NCBI GenBank assembly: GCA_009733775.1
Contig: WOGZ01000057.1
Location: 62,001 to 126,000 of the forward strand
Direction: 5' to 3'
DNA from: Alectoria sarmentosa
Taxonomy: Eukaryota; Ascomycota; Lecanoromycetes; Lecanorales; Parmeliaceae
DNA: 64,000 nucleotides
Notes under the pieces: generated by a model
The model's input: the letters and a program-made list of their open reading frames with translations, nothing else
Database searches by the model: none
Told to the model about the DNA's origin: nothing
Position numbers and translations under genes: made by a program
Shown here: piece by piece, positions 31,733 to 43,800 of the stretch
Layout: each line of letters begins with the position of its first letter
How positions within the stretch are numbered: the first letter of the stretch is position 1

Positions 31733-33328
31733 ATGGCAAATTCAACAAATGTAGCCTTGAGGCAGATCTCACGCCTTTCATCGAGGCGCCTCTCATCTTC
31801 GAGCTCCTTCATCAACAATGCGTCCTTTTTCAGAGCAACAGCTGCAAACCAAGCAGCGCGTCGATGCTATGTCTCGGAGTCAAAGCCAGATAAGGCTCAA
31901 GTGAGCGTTGACACAGCCATCAGAGCAGACCAAAAGGCCTTCACAGCTCAGACTGGCATCCTACCCGAGAATGCAAAGATGCCAGGGACAGGGATGTCTG
32001 CGGACGTCATGATGAGCCCAGCGGCGGGCATTCTCAAGCAAAGTTCAGTCATGGACGAAGGAATCAGACCGATCTACCTGGATATGCAAGCAACTACTCC
32101 TACCGATCCTCGTGTTCTTGACGCCATGCTCCCCTTCTTCACGGGCCTCTACGGAAATCCTCACTCGAGAACACATGCGTATGGATGGGAGACCGAAAAG
32201 GCCACAGAGCAGGCAAGAGAGCATGTAGCGAATCTGATTGGCGCCGATCCTAAAGAGATCATCTTCACCAGCGGAGCAACAGAGAGCAACAATATGAGCA
32301 TCAAGGGAGTGGCGAGGTTCTTTGGTAGAAGTGGGAAGAAGAAGCATATCGTCACTACGCAAACGGAACATAAGTGCGTGCTAGATAGCTGCCGCCATTT
32401 GCAAGAGGAAGGCTTCGAAGTCACCTACTTGCCAGTGCAGAATAGTGGAGTGGTGGATTTGAAGGAACTGGAGGCAGCCATTCGACCGGATACTGCACTC
32501 GTCAGTATCATGACGGTAAATAATGAGATTGGCGTGATTCAGCCGATGGAAGAGATAGGCAAGCTTTGCAAAATGAAGAAGACCTTCTTCCACACAGACG
32601 GAGCCCAGGCTGTCGGGAAAATGCCAATCAGCGTCGACAAATGGAATGTAGACCTGATGTCGATTTCCGCACACAAGATTTACGGGCCAAAAGGCATTGG
32701 TGCCTGTTACATTCGACGACGTCCCAGGGTCAGAATCGATCCCATCATCAGTGGAGGAGGCCAAGAACGTGGTCTGAGAAGCGGCACACTTGCACCCCCG
32801 TTGGTCGTTGGCTTTGGAGAAGCTTGCAGGATAGCAAAGGAAGAGATGCCCGTAGGTAGTGAACTTCCGACCAACGTTGTTTACTTTACTGACCCTTTCT
32901 ACTAGTACGACTCTAAGCGAATTCAAATGCTCTCGGACCGTCTCCTCACAGGACTACTATCCCTCGAACACACTTCTCAGAACGGAGATCCAGAACGTTT
33001 CTACCCCGGTTGCGTCAACGTCTCTTTCGCTTACGTCGAGGGCGAGTCTTTACTGATGGCACTGAAAGACATTGCCTTGTCATCCGGAAGTGCATGCACA
33101 TCAGCATCACTCGAGCCCAGCTACGTCCTACGAGCTCTCGGGAACAGCGACGAGAGCGCTCACAGCAGTATCCGGTTTGGCATCGGGAGGTTTACTACGG
33201 AGAGCGAAATTGACTACGTGCTAAAGGCAGTGAAGGAGAGGGTTACGTTTTTAAGGGAGCTCAGTCCCTTGTGGGAGTTAGTTCAGGACGGTATTGCCCT
33301 TGACAGCATTGAGTGGAGTCAGCATTAA
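31733..33328 (+). CDS. NFS1: Mitochondrial cysteine desulfurase NFS1
   Basis: Two exons (31733-32851 and 32906-33328) give 513 residues. The N-terminus is Ser/Arg-rich with no acidic residues (RLSSRRLSSSSS), a mitochondrial presequence. PLP-enzyme motifs are YLDMQATTPTDPRVL, TSGATESNN, the HTDGAQAVGK strand, SAHKIYGPKG with the PLP lysine, and the catalytic Cys loop in SSGSACTSASLEPSYVLRA. NFS1 removes sulfur from cysteine for Fe-S cluster assembly on the ISU scaffold with ISD11 and frataxin, and supplies sulfur for tRNA thiolation. The ATG at 31733 was chosen over 31607 because the presequence begins there. Nothing appears broken. Confidence 0.95.
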
Positions 33329-33910
33329 GGGTTGTGTTCTTTGCAAGTTTACGGCTTTACGATTTGCGGGCATTGCAAGGTGTTTGTCGCAGCCTTCTTA
33401 CTTCCAGTGGACTGCTTTCGACTTCGGCTTCCGGGGATATCATTTAGCACAGCTTGAGGTACATGAGCAAGACAACAGCAGAGTCAAATTGTTTCCAAGC
33501 CCCTGCAAACTTTGACCCAAAACTTCATAGAAATCAACCAATGGTGTTCTTAGGTCTGAAGAAAATCCCCAAAATCGGGTGTTTTTCTGCATCTACTGTG
33601 ACAAGGTCCGTATCTGTCTTTAAGCATGCAATATTGTGCAACCTGTTCAAAGTCTCATTTTCTTTCTGTAAGCAGGTAGGTGGACAGTTCGCTACAAGCA
33701 CTGAAAGGCGTGAAATTGGACGCGCTCCTCCTATCACCAAAAGCGACACTCCGGAATGTTTACCGCAAATCGCATTTATTCCAATTGGCGATGCGGTTGA
33801 ACGCATTTACTTGAGCAGTGTATACTCAACTATGTTGATTTCCCCAGTTCTCTGGCTCTGCTATGTCCTAGGCTGTCCATCCAGAGTAAGCAATAGCCAT
33901 CTCCACCGCC
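33329..33910. other. Intergenic stretch
   Basis: No supported gene between NFS1 and the small secreted protein. Confidence 0.5.
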
Positions 33911-34549
33911 ATGCAGCATCATTTCGGCGGACTTTGGCACTCGGTCCTATTCCAATTCTGTACTCTGACTCTGGCAGCACCACCCTCAATTCCCATCAAT
34001 GCTACAATTGGACTGGATCGGTTGTCCAATTTCTCTGGTGTGACCTCAACATCCCTGTGAGCCAACATCCATCCATCCATCCATTCATCAAGCGTGATCA
34101 CTAACATTGCCACCACCAGTTCCACCCTCCCACCCGATCCCTACCAAATCCGCGTCTACGATACGCCGACCAGCTTGATCCTCCACAAATACGGCTCAGC
34201 GCTCCAGCGCGCCGAAGTCCTTGACATCCTCCTCCAAGGTCAATCCGCTGTCATCGACGGCCTTGTGGCCAGCAACGGTAATGCACCCATCGAACGGTTG
34301 GCATTCACTTTCTGGTCAGGGGAGCTGTATATGAAAATTCAACCAGCTAGGAGAGGACATATGAAGTGGTTGATGCTGGCGCAGACGTTCCAGGGGATTT
34401 TGCAGTTTATGGAGGCATTTGGATGGATCGCGGTGAAATTTACGGTATTGAATGATGACGTGGGGCCAGTGGGGGCCGGGACGCTGGTTTATCATCGGCG
34501 GGCAAGCGGGGTTGGGGTGAGTGGCTCGCCTCCGGTAGGGACATCGTGA
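33911..34549 (+). CDS. Small secreted protein of unknown function
   Basis: Two exons (33911-34056 and 34120-34549) give 191 residues. The N-terminus has a signal-peptide profile: HSVLFQFCTLTLAAP, with cleavage likely near residue 24. The mature part contains an N-glycosylation sequon (Asn-Ala-Thr, then Asn-Phe-Ser), a YQIRVYDTPTSLILHKYG segment, and an amphipathic C-terminal half with MKWLMLAQTFQGILQF. Few cysteines are present, unlike many effectors. The intron includes a CATC microsatellite at about 34066-34090. No family was recognised. Confidence 0.6.
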
Positions 34550-35650
34550 TATCGAAGGGAAATGACAATTTCGATCACTTGGAGCCAGGGACGCTCGCCA
34601 TGGACTCAGTTGCGTATATGGTAGCAGCTTCCTCACTGCCTATCTCATAGACATATCTCCTCCAAACACCCTTTTGTTGTCATCAGGGTAGCACATAGCA
34701 AGCATCTAAGGGTCGGAAGCTGGTCTAATTGAAAATTGGTCCACTTGACTTGAGTTGCAACATTCATCGAGTCCTCACGGTGGCTTTGGCGCCTCCTTCA
34801 TCCTTGCACTGAAGTGTGCTAGTAATTCCGAGTGTCTTCTCCGGGCTGTTGGGGTAAAAAAAGAGCATCATTGACATATGAAAATGTGGGGATGGAGCAG
34901 TATTGACGGAAATTTTACCCATAGACATATAAGGCTGAAACGTCATGGCTTTTTCAAATTGACATGTTTGAAATCAATGAAGTAACCATCGACTCGGACT
35001 TCTTCACCCGGTTGGCTGGAGGCGGGAACAAAGAACTTTAACATAAAGTACCGTCAAGTACCATTTCCATCCCGCTCTTTCATGACTGGCAACCCCCTTT
35101 ACTTATCCAGCCAAAGCGGACATGTTTCCAAGCCTGCCGTGGCCGAAGTCGGGGCCTCACGGATCTGCCATAATCTTCTCAAAAACACGCCATATGCCCC
35201 ACAAGAGTAAAGAGACTCCCATAGAGTAACGGCCCACCAAGATCTGTCCCGACACTAGCTGGCCGTCGCTTTATAAGTATCTCTAAGCTTACTATATCTT
35301 CCGGTCTCGTGCCTAAGCTTTTCTCATCTGTCATAGATTTCTCTCTCTCTCTCTCTCTCTCTTTCTTGCCCAATATTTCTGATTGTTTTATTTACTGTAA
35401 ACAGATGAATCAACCTTCCCTTTCGCTATAACACACCACCCTAAAATCCTTCACAATCATTGAATCCTTCCTATTTCCCACTCCACTCGCCAATCGCCGC
35501 CTATTCTCTCAGCATATAATCTCAACATTACTTTTTCATTCACCAGTGCTACCATTGATTGACCGCTGCCATACCAGGAAATAGATTGGCTACCTGGGTG
35601 TGCTGAACCCGGAGCTCGCAAGCTGCAGGGATACAACCCCATTGCAGAGC
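34550..35650. other. Intergenic stretch upstream of indoleamine dioxygenase
   Basis: 1.1 kb with no supported gene. It ends in a pyrimidine-rich tract with a CT microsatellite, typical of fungal promoters. Confidence 0.5.
35341..35362 (+). repeat. (CT)11 microsatellite
   Basis: Eleven uninterrupted CT dinucleotides about 290 bp upstream of the indoleamine dioxygenase ATG. It may be a pyrimidine-rich promoter element. Confidence 0.9.
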
Positions 35651-37219
35651 ATGCTACCACCGGTCCCCTCCCTCGACGAATACGGCATTTCAGAATACGG
35701 CTTCCTCCCAGATACATTTCCGCTCGAGATCCTACCAGATCCGTACTACAGACGATGGGAGGCCATAGTGTCAAACCTTCAAGCATTGCTTCTCAGCAAG
35801 AGACTGAGGCATGTGGTCAACGACCTGGATATCATCACAGCCTCGAGGCTACGGTCCCCTGCTGAATGGCGAAGAGCATATGTGCTCTTGTCTTTTATGA
35901 CCCACGCTTACATTTGGGGAGGAGATGAACCGGCAGAGGTATGAAGAAAAAGAGTTGTGTCTCCGATACTTTGTAGATGTTGGTGGCTAATAGTCATCCT
36001 CTTACAGCGAGTCCCTCCGTCACTCTCTATACCTTTTATACAGATATGTAGGTATCTGGAGTTACCCACAGTGGCAACATATGCGGGCGTATGCCTCTGG
36101 AACTTCAAACCGATCTTCCCTGACGAGCCCATCGATACCCTTGACAACCTTTCAACTCTTGCCACTTTTACGGGCTCACTAGACGAGTCATGGTTTTATC
36201 TAGTATCCGTTGCCATCGAGGCTCGAGGTGGGCCTACAATCCCACTAATGCTAGAAGCAATCGAGGCCGCCCGTGCGAATGATAGTCGTACAGTGACAGA
36301 ATGTCTTCACGCATTTGCAGAAAGATTGGATGAGCTAGGCACCTTGCTCACGAAAATGTATGAGAACTGTGACCCCCATGTCTTCTACCACCGGATCCGC
36401 CCTTTCCTCGCAGGCAGCAAGAACATGGCCGATGCGGGTCTTCCTAACGGCGTCGTCTTTGATACGGGTGCCGGAAACGAACCTTACCGTCAGTATGGTG
36501 GCGGCAGTAACGCTCAATCTTCCCTGATCCAGTTCTTCGACATTGTGCTCGGAGTAGAGCACCGCCCAACTGGCACCCAGAAGTCATCAGACTCCTCAAC
36601 CGAGAGTGATGCGGAAGGGCCCACCGCTCCACCTTCTCGACACAACTTCATCCATGAAATGAGATCCTATATGCCTGGTCCTCACCGTCGTTTCCTAGAG
36701 CATGTCTCCTCCGTCGTCAACATACGCGAGTATGTCGAAGCCCACAAATCGAACCGATCATTAAGTATTGCGTACGACGCTTGCTTGGCTATGGTACGCG
36801 CACTGCGGGATAAGCACATACAGATGGTCTCCCGCTACATCATTGTTAAGTCTCGTGAGTCACGTTCACACTCTCGCTCGCTTTCCCCAAGAAATGCGCC
36901 AAATCAGCCTCAGCCACTTAATCTTGCCAATACGTACAAATCCTCGAAGGATGAGAAACCCGGCAGCAAAAAGCTTAGAGGGACAGGCGGGACGTCCCTC
37001 ATACCGTTTCTCAAGCAGGCAAGAGATGAGACTGGCGAACCTGCCATTGACGCTTGGGCGAGGCGAATTCTAAGTAATGGGCCTGCCGAGAGCAGAGCGG
37101 TACCCCCTTTTGCTTCTTTGGGAAAGCTAGGCGAGCATGCGGATGGCGAAGTGGAGATAGTAGGTCTCGCCGGGGTATGGAACATGGACGACAGTGAAGG
37201 GGGATTGTGCCATTGGTGA
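35651..37219 (+). CDS. Indoleamine 2,3-dioxygenase (tryptophan catabolism)
   Basis: Two exons (35651-35938 and 36008-37219) give 499 residues. IDO signatures are the N-terminus MLPPVPSLDEYGISEYGFLP, RRWE, HAYIWGG, the central LPTVATYAGVCLWN, HRIRPFLAGS, and near the C-terminus PGPHRRFLEHV and GTGGTSLIPFLKQARDET. The enzyme is cytosolic and heme-dependent and opens the indole ring of tryptophan to N-formylkynurenine, first step of the kynurenine/NAD route. The frame is open upstream to a GTG at 35600; the ATG at 35651 matches the family start. A Ser/Arg-rich insert (SRSHSRSLSP) precedes the C-terminal motif. Confidence 0.93.
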
Positions 37220-37837
37220 CGAAAGTTGAAGGGAAAATGTACTGTGTATACTGTACATGAACGGTAAGTTTCTGCACATATGGGCTAAGGAAATTCAACA
37301 CTGGGCACAAGGGCCGCAAATATTGTCTTTAGCGAATGGCGCTGTTGGTTCTCTACCAAGCATTGCATGCCTTTTAGGCCAGGAGGCTGGGATTGGTTTC
37401 CAGCATTTGTGTCTTATCCAGCAACTGGATGCATCTTGGGTATGAGTTCAGCAGTTTTCATTCAGTGCGGTTGATAAATGTTGTCCAGAGCAGTCAAAGA
37501 ATAAAAGTTGTGCCTATGATTACTCGTAGTTGTAGGTAGTTCAGAAATATACTGAGCTGAGTTCAAATTTTACCCTCTAACAATACACACATGAAGGAAC
37601 AGTCGCCCAAGGTAGTCCAAATATCTCTGATGTTATTAGCAGCATTGGTGTCTTTCCTCTCGTTTCAATCAGAGTACTACCCTTTAGAGTATTGCTTGCT
37701 TGAGTTGCTCTCCATTTTTGTGGATTTCTTGGCATCTGATAGGGCTGAATGCTTTTGCTTGCCCATTCGCCGAAGATCCGCCAAAATTGAAGGATCAAGA
37801 AGTCGCAAAATGCTCTGATGAATTTGAGGTTCAAGAT
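37220..37837. other. Intergen stretch between the IDO and VPS23 genes
   Basis: No supported gene. Open frames on both strands are shadows or chance. Confidence 0.5.
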
Positions 37838-39802
37838 ATGGGGGCTGTTCCTCAGAAGGTCCTCAATTGGCTCCATGGTGCGATAAACAGTGTGGGAAAC
37901 CCGAGTACTATCTTCAGAGTTCTGGTCACTAACGATATTGGAGGAGTACCAAAACATCTCCCGCACCTACTCGGATGTCGCCCAAACGCTCTCCTACAAT
38001 CCCAATTTCGCTCTCCGGACAGACGTCTATAGTATGGAACAGCTTTTCCTGCACGGTCTTTGATTCGTCAATCTGCGGCTGCTGACTTATTAAAGCATAC
38101 GAGAATGGCCAGTCTTCCCTTCTGCTGAACCTACAAGGCACACTACCTGTTTCATTCCGGGGTACGACATATGCCTTCCCAATGTCGATATGGGTACCTC
38201 AAGAATACCCTAATGTTGGGCCTGTTGGATTCGTCACGCCAACCAAAGATATGGCGGTCAGGCCTGGGCAATACGTGAGTGGGGAAGGGAGGATATACCA
38301 TCCATATCTGGCAGGGTGGAGAGATGATGTGAGTTTTTTGAGCGGGAACGTTTTTGCTGGGAAGCTATGAGGAGGCCATGACGTGCAAATTGCACTGATA
38401 ACTAAGAGCGGACATTCTCAAAGCTATGCTAATCTTTGGGTAAGAGGTCCAACTTGAACGAATTCTTGTCACTTCTACAAAACGTATTTGCGCAGGAACC
38501 ACCTGTTATTGCCAGGCAAGAACAAATTACACAGCAAAAGTCGACATTACAGCAGAATGGTGCACCACCGCCAATTCCGCCGTTGCCACCAGAGCTAGGG
38601 AGGCCAGAAATTAGTGAAAGACAATCCCAGTCTCCAGCAGGGCAGCAACCTCCGCTTCCTCCACCCAAACCATTTAATTCTCGTGGTCCACCGGATTATC
38701 AGGCAAATGGTCCGCCGCCACTGCCAAATTTTCCAGCCAGACCAGAATCGCATCACAACGGTCCCTATCTAGCCCAACAGGATGGGTACGCGAGAGCCCC
38801 ACCCCCTATGTCCCGGCAGGCGCCTCAAAGAGGCAGCAGCTTACAACATGATAACGATGCACAGCCGACATCAAGTAGAGCTTCTTATTACTCGAATCAG
38901 CGACCCTGGATGGACATTATCAGCCCTATCAGTCCTGGCTCTCGACAAATTACCTTTCCATCGGATCGGGGGAATACTACTCAGCCCCGGTACTCCCAGC
39001 AAGGACCAAAACCCTCCCTAACTGGTCAGTATCATCTTGGAAATCCTCCAACATACCAAAATCGTGCTCAGCGACCTCCCTCTCAACCCAGCCATCAACA
39101 ACCTCAACATCAGTCGAATGAGGCTCAAAGGCACCCTCCTCAGCAGCCCCCCCGACCATCCAAGCATAAAGCACCAGAAGATCTGCTTACCTCTCCATTC
39201 GAAACTGCACTCCCTGCACAACCAACTGTTATTGCCCCGCCCCCAATTCCACCGAATCCGCAGAAAGACGCACTACTCTCCGCTCTTTCCCAGACTTTGA
39301 CCCAGCAGATCCATTCAAGTCATGCTTACCACGTTTCTGCACTTCCTCCACTCCGTGCTCAACAAGCCGCGCTGACGCAGACTCTAAACGCCGTCAACAG
39401 GGAAATATTTCAGCTTAATGACCTCGAAGCTCTGCTTTCCTCGGATGAGAAAATCTTGCACCAGGCGATGCGTGATGCTGACAAGATTCTCGAAGATGCG
39501 AAGCGCAGGACGGTGCCCAATATTGACGAGCTCCTTGTTGCGCCGACCGTCGTAGCTGGGCAATTGTATCATAGCGTAGCCGAGGAGAAGACAATTGAAG
39601 AAAGTAGAGGTGTCTTGGGTAAGGCTTTGGACAGGGGGAGAATAGGGGGCGGGGTTTGGGCAAAGGTATGTGAGTGAAGCTATTTCTTCTGAATTGGCGC
39701 TCACTGTGTCATCTGCAGCAAACAAGGAGCTTGGCCAGAGAAGAATTTTTGAAGAAGGCACTGATCAAGAAGATCTCGAGAGGTATGGCCTTATCTGAAT
39801 AG
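37838..39802 (+). CDS. VPS23: ESCRT-I subunit VPS23 (TSG101)
   Basis: Five exons (37838-37891, 37944-38031, 38096-38328, 38445-39665, 39719-39802) give 559 residues. An N-terminal UEV domain of about 150 residues is recovered by splicing: VPQKVLNWLHGAINS, YSDVAQTLSYNPNFALRTDVY, GTLPVSFRGTTYAFPMSIWVP and GFVTPTKDM. It lacks the catalytic Cys of true E2 enzymes. A long Pro/Gln-rich linker follows, then a coiled coil (NAVNREIFQLNDLEALL) and the C-terminal steadiness box (QTRSLAREEFLKKALIKKIS). The protein recognises ubiquitinated cargo and PTAP-like motifs at endosomes and feeds the multivesicular-body pathway. The 116-bp intron before the linker is the longest. Confidence 0.93.
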
Positions 39803-39852
39803 GGGACTTGGACCTGACGAGGAATGAGACCACGATGGTATAAAAGTATGGG

Positions 39853-40326
39853 TTGAACCCTGTCAATATGTCGAGTGTGATTTTGGTAAATCGCAGATTT
39901 AGCTGCCCTGAAAGGCGATTTATCTTTTCTGCTGCCGTTAGTTTAGACCTTCTCGAAGGAACATCGCCCACTCAGTCATTCGGGCTCAATCTAAAGGCAA
40001 CAGTTATCGAGCGAAATTATAGGACTCTTCAGGGAGGAAAACTTCATATTTACAGCCAATCGTACACACGTCTTGACCTCTATTCTCTAGCAAGAGCGCT
40101 CAATAGTCCCAACATCATTCCCTATGACCTTACTAATCTCAACCCATCTCTCCCCATTGGTGTGCCTCCCCTTTTGAACGTAGCTACATCACAGCCAAAG
40201 TCAGCGTCTCCGAACTCGCCAAACAATCACCCTTCCTGCAAGATGACCACATACCATCAGCTTCCTCCCAAGCCCTCCCGGCTCCAAATCCCAACCCCAC
40301 CCACGCAGGCCATGCTCTTCGCTTGA
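39853..40326 (+). CDS. Unassigned open frame, possibly with a LysM-like segment
   Basis: An uninterrupted 157-codon frame begins 50 bp after the VPS23 stop. The middle part (YSLARALNSPNIIPYDLTNL, then NPSLPIGVPPLLNV) loosely resembles a LysM motif, but no signal peptide is obvious and the C-terminal third is Pro/Ser-rich and unlike a domain. Competing frames with acidic or basic composition overlap the 3' half. It may be part of an unrecognised spliced gene or chance. Confidence 0.25.
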   Translation: MNPVNMSSVILVNRRFSCPERRFIFSAAVSLDLLEGTSPTQSFGLNLKATVIERNYRTLQGGKLHIYSQSYTRLDLYSLARALNSPNIIPYDLTNLNPSLPIGVPPLLNVATSQPKSASPNSPNNHPSCKMTTYHQLPPKPSRLQIPTPPTQAMLFA

Positions 40327-40869
40327 ACAGAAGAACGGAGAAGACGACGCCAAAGGAGAGGCCGATGGAGGAGCGGATGAGCAGGGAGGATATGGCATGG
40401 TCCCACTATCATTCCCCCACATCAGCTGGAGCTCACTTCGGGATATATAGCTGGCAGAAGGAGCGGGACAATGGGTACCTTGTCATTGAGCAATGCCTCG
40501 CTGACTGGTTTCGCGGTTCGCGTTGCGGGCGTCGGAGGTGTGAGTGGAGGCGGCTCGTTGGCCATTGTGTGACGGTCAGACTACAAAAGCTTTTCTTAGC
40601 CGCCATGTATTTCCGAGGATTTGAGACTCACGGGATAAGGATGTCTTACTGATGGTGGGAGCTGTTGTCGGCGTCGTGTGCTTAAAAGTCGGACCTGCGA
40701 TGTCAAGGGTACGTTCCGGAGCGGATCAACCTTTAGGCGCTGCAAAAAGGATGAGCCGGCATCTCGGCACACCTTCCTTTCAAGAAAATCATCTTGCTCC
40801 TCGTGCTCCCAAGCTCCCCTAATTTCTGAGCACCATCTTCCCCGTTTGCGCTTGAGAAGGCGCTGACTG
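40327..40869. other. Upstream region of URB2
   Basis: Open frames on both strands overlap; none shows a domain. It is treated as promoter sequence of URB2. Confidence 0.45.
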
Positions 40870-43800
40870 ATGGCTCCAATGACTTCGGTAAGTTTCATGC
40901 CAGAGTCCTCCGGTTCCGGAAGACTGTATAATGACTCCATAGGCAACAAGCGGCCGCAGACCTCAGCTGAGTATACTCTCCCTCGACAAAAGCAAAGAAC
41001 CCTTCGCAGTTCAGCTCGCCCAGGCGTGCGGCATCCTTGAAATCGACCTCGACGAGCACTGGAAAACCTTTCAGAACTCGGTTGATGGACCAGTGCTCCA
41101 GCAACATACTACTTTCGATCCAAGAGCGGAATGGGCATTGAGATGGCTGCTCAAGAAACTGCAATACTCGGACATATCTCCTGGCAGTCCGCACGTGAAA
41201 CCCAAGGCATGGCTAATGCTTCAGGAGCTGGTTGTACGCACTCAACTTACCATTGTGGCTCGATTACTCAGTGCTCACAATTTAATGACTGTTCTCCGAG
41301 ATACTTTGCTGTGGCTCCAGAAACGGGTCAATCGTGTCACAGTGTCTCCGGATGTGGGAGTTGGCAATGAAGATTTATTGGACCCGCCAGAAGATAGCCC
41401 TGACGCGGTGGATAGCTCCTCCAATGAGCGTGGAACCTCAAAAAAGCGCAAACTAGATGGAACCAATGTCTCTGCGTCCGAAGAAGTGGTCAGTAATGCT
41501 ACTGCATCCTTCAGGGTGCTATACTTGGCAGTCTGCGGCACTCTCAGGCAGCTAGAATCATTGACAGTGGACTCCGATCAAACACAAGGATTCGCGGTGG
41601 AGCACATGAAAAGTAGTCTGAGAAACTTTCCGGAAAATGCTGCTCATATATTGGGAAGTTCTTTCTACCTCACGAATCGCATTATACAGACACCTCAAAG
41701 ACATTGGCACCAGAAAAGAATATTTACAAGGGAACTTCAGAAGCTGTTAGCCGATTCTAGCTACAGGTCTTGCATACTCCCCATAATTGATATCTGGGAT
41801 CGACGATCCCTTATAGGGCAGCCCTCGCCCACTTCAAGCAATGTACGCAACCCAAATATTGGGCAGAAAATTATGCTAATTTCATCCTTGTCAGAGCGCA
41901 TTCATGGCTTGTTGCATGCTGCCTGTTCTCCAACTTCTGGATACATGCCAACAACGTCCAGCACCAAGGGAAGAAATGGCAGAAGTCATCAAATCTCTAG
42001 AGGGGCTACTTATCGATCATGTTGTCCTACCACTTCGCAGCTTTTTGTTGGACCTGAAGCCTGCAACTGCGCTCGAAAAAGAGGTATCCTTTACTGCTTT
42101 CAGTGAGCAGATGGTCTCCTTGCTGAGACACTTTCTTCCGCAGCTCGAAAATCCCCTTCTTCGGGCAGATTGGAAGACTGACAAGCACCTTACACTCTCG
42201 ATGATATCTCTTTTATTCGATGTCGCAATCAGATGCCGCCCTCGTAATACTCCCAATTTGCGCAGGCTTGAGGATCCGTGGCTAGAAAAGCTTTTCCTCA
42301 AACTCGCAAAGTGCGCTGAGACCCTTTTCCCTCCTTTCTCATCAGTCAGAGCGCAGAAAGACCATTCCCGCGTGATCAAATGGATGTTGCGCAAAGCTGT
42401 CAATCATCATGTGCAGTTTAGCCTTTCCACCATCAAGGCGCTTCTGAACCAGGTTTCAGGTCTATTTCGAAATATTGTTGACAGTCACACTGAGACTCGC
42501 GTTGATATTGAGGATGACGATCAAATTGAATGGGACCTCGTTAGCTTGTGCATCCTAAACGACTCCAACACCTTTGTGATTGCATCTTCTTTAGCCAGTG
42601 ACTACAAGACGTATGCGTACCGACCACCTAACAAATATCTATCTGCGTTACTTCGAAACATTACTGATGAAATGTGCTACGAATCATTGGAAGAGGACAA
42701 GGACTACGATCTCAAAATTCTACAAGTCATTAAACCTCTCTGCGACGCCTTCACAGCTGCGCGGGACTTGACTGGTTTTCTAGAGCATTGGAGGGAGCAG
42801 CTTGACATAGTTCAAGAAAGACGAAAGTCCCAGGGACGCTACTCCGATCTTGTTCCCAGCATTTGGGAAGACGAAAGACTGCTTCTGTACGTTGCAAAAT
42901 CGGTAGAATCATCGCTCACGGTAGGCCAAATCGATCGAGTTCTATCAACAGCGACTTATAACCTGGCGCCTTCGATCCGGAATGTACTTAGTGATAAGTC
43001 GGTCTCCCTAGCGAGCTTAATAATACTCGACTGCGTATGTACCGGATTGATTGAAGACGAGACATTGGTTAAGCTTGATTCGACAGCTCTGTCCGTGTTC
43101 GGCTTGCTAGGAGTGCTCGTCTCTAGACCTTCAAATATATCTTTGCCTCATGGTTGGAGGATCTGGAGGATCAAGACGACAATCACAGATCGATGGTCAT
43201 CGTTGCGTGATTCTGCAGTATTCAAACGCAAAGCCCATCCTGCGGTATGTATGGCTTCTGAATTGATTAACCGCATGTCGTTAGAACTAACACTCCACGC
43301 CAATGTCGACCTAACGGAAGAGCTTTACGCTTTCAAATTTATGCTCAAGTTCGCAGGGATGGAAGACTATTTCTGGGAGGACCTGCACTTTTCATCGCGT
43401 CGAAAGATCCTATCAGCGTTGACGAAGCTCCTGGACATCGTGGAGCCGTTTTACCATCGCGTAAGCCATGATCACTTTGGGACTATGATGCATCCAGCCA
43501 CCATTTCGAAAAGTGAGCAGTCCTCGCTAAAGATCACTCCAATAGACAGTTTTTACTTCGACTGTATTGATGAGATTATTGAGTCGCCAGATATTCTCAG
43601 GTGAGGTGGTGCATTGATCCAGTTGCTCATCAAGCTGACCTGATGTCTATGTAGCTATCTTGATGAGAGCACCCAAAATCGCCTCGCGCATCAACTGTAC
43701 TGGTCGTCAGTCTTTCAGCAAAGGTTTCTGATTTTTGAGAGGGGTTCATCTATCGATTACTCTTCGTGCTGGGAAAAGCTAATATGGTATGATGCATTGG

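Noticed and set aside
40323..40652. 109-codon frame upstream of URB2
   Set aside because: Very Arg/Trp/Cys-rich with competing frames; no recognisable domain and no signal.
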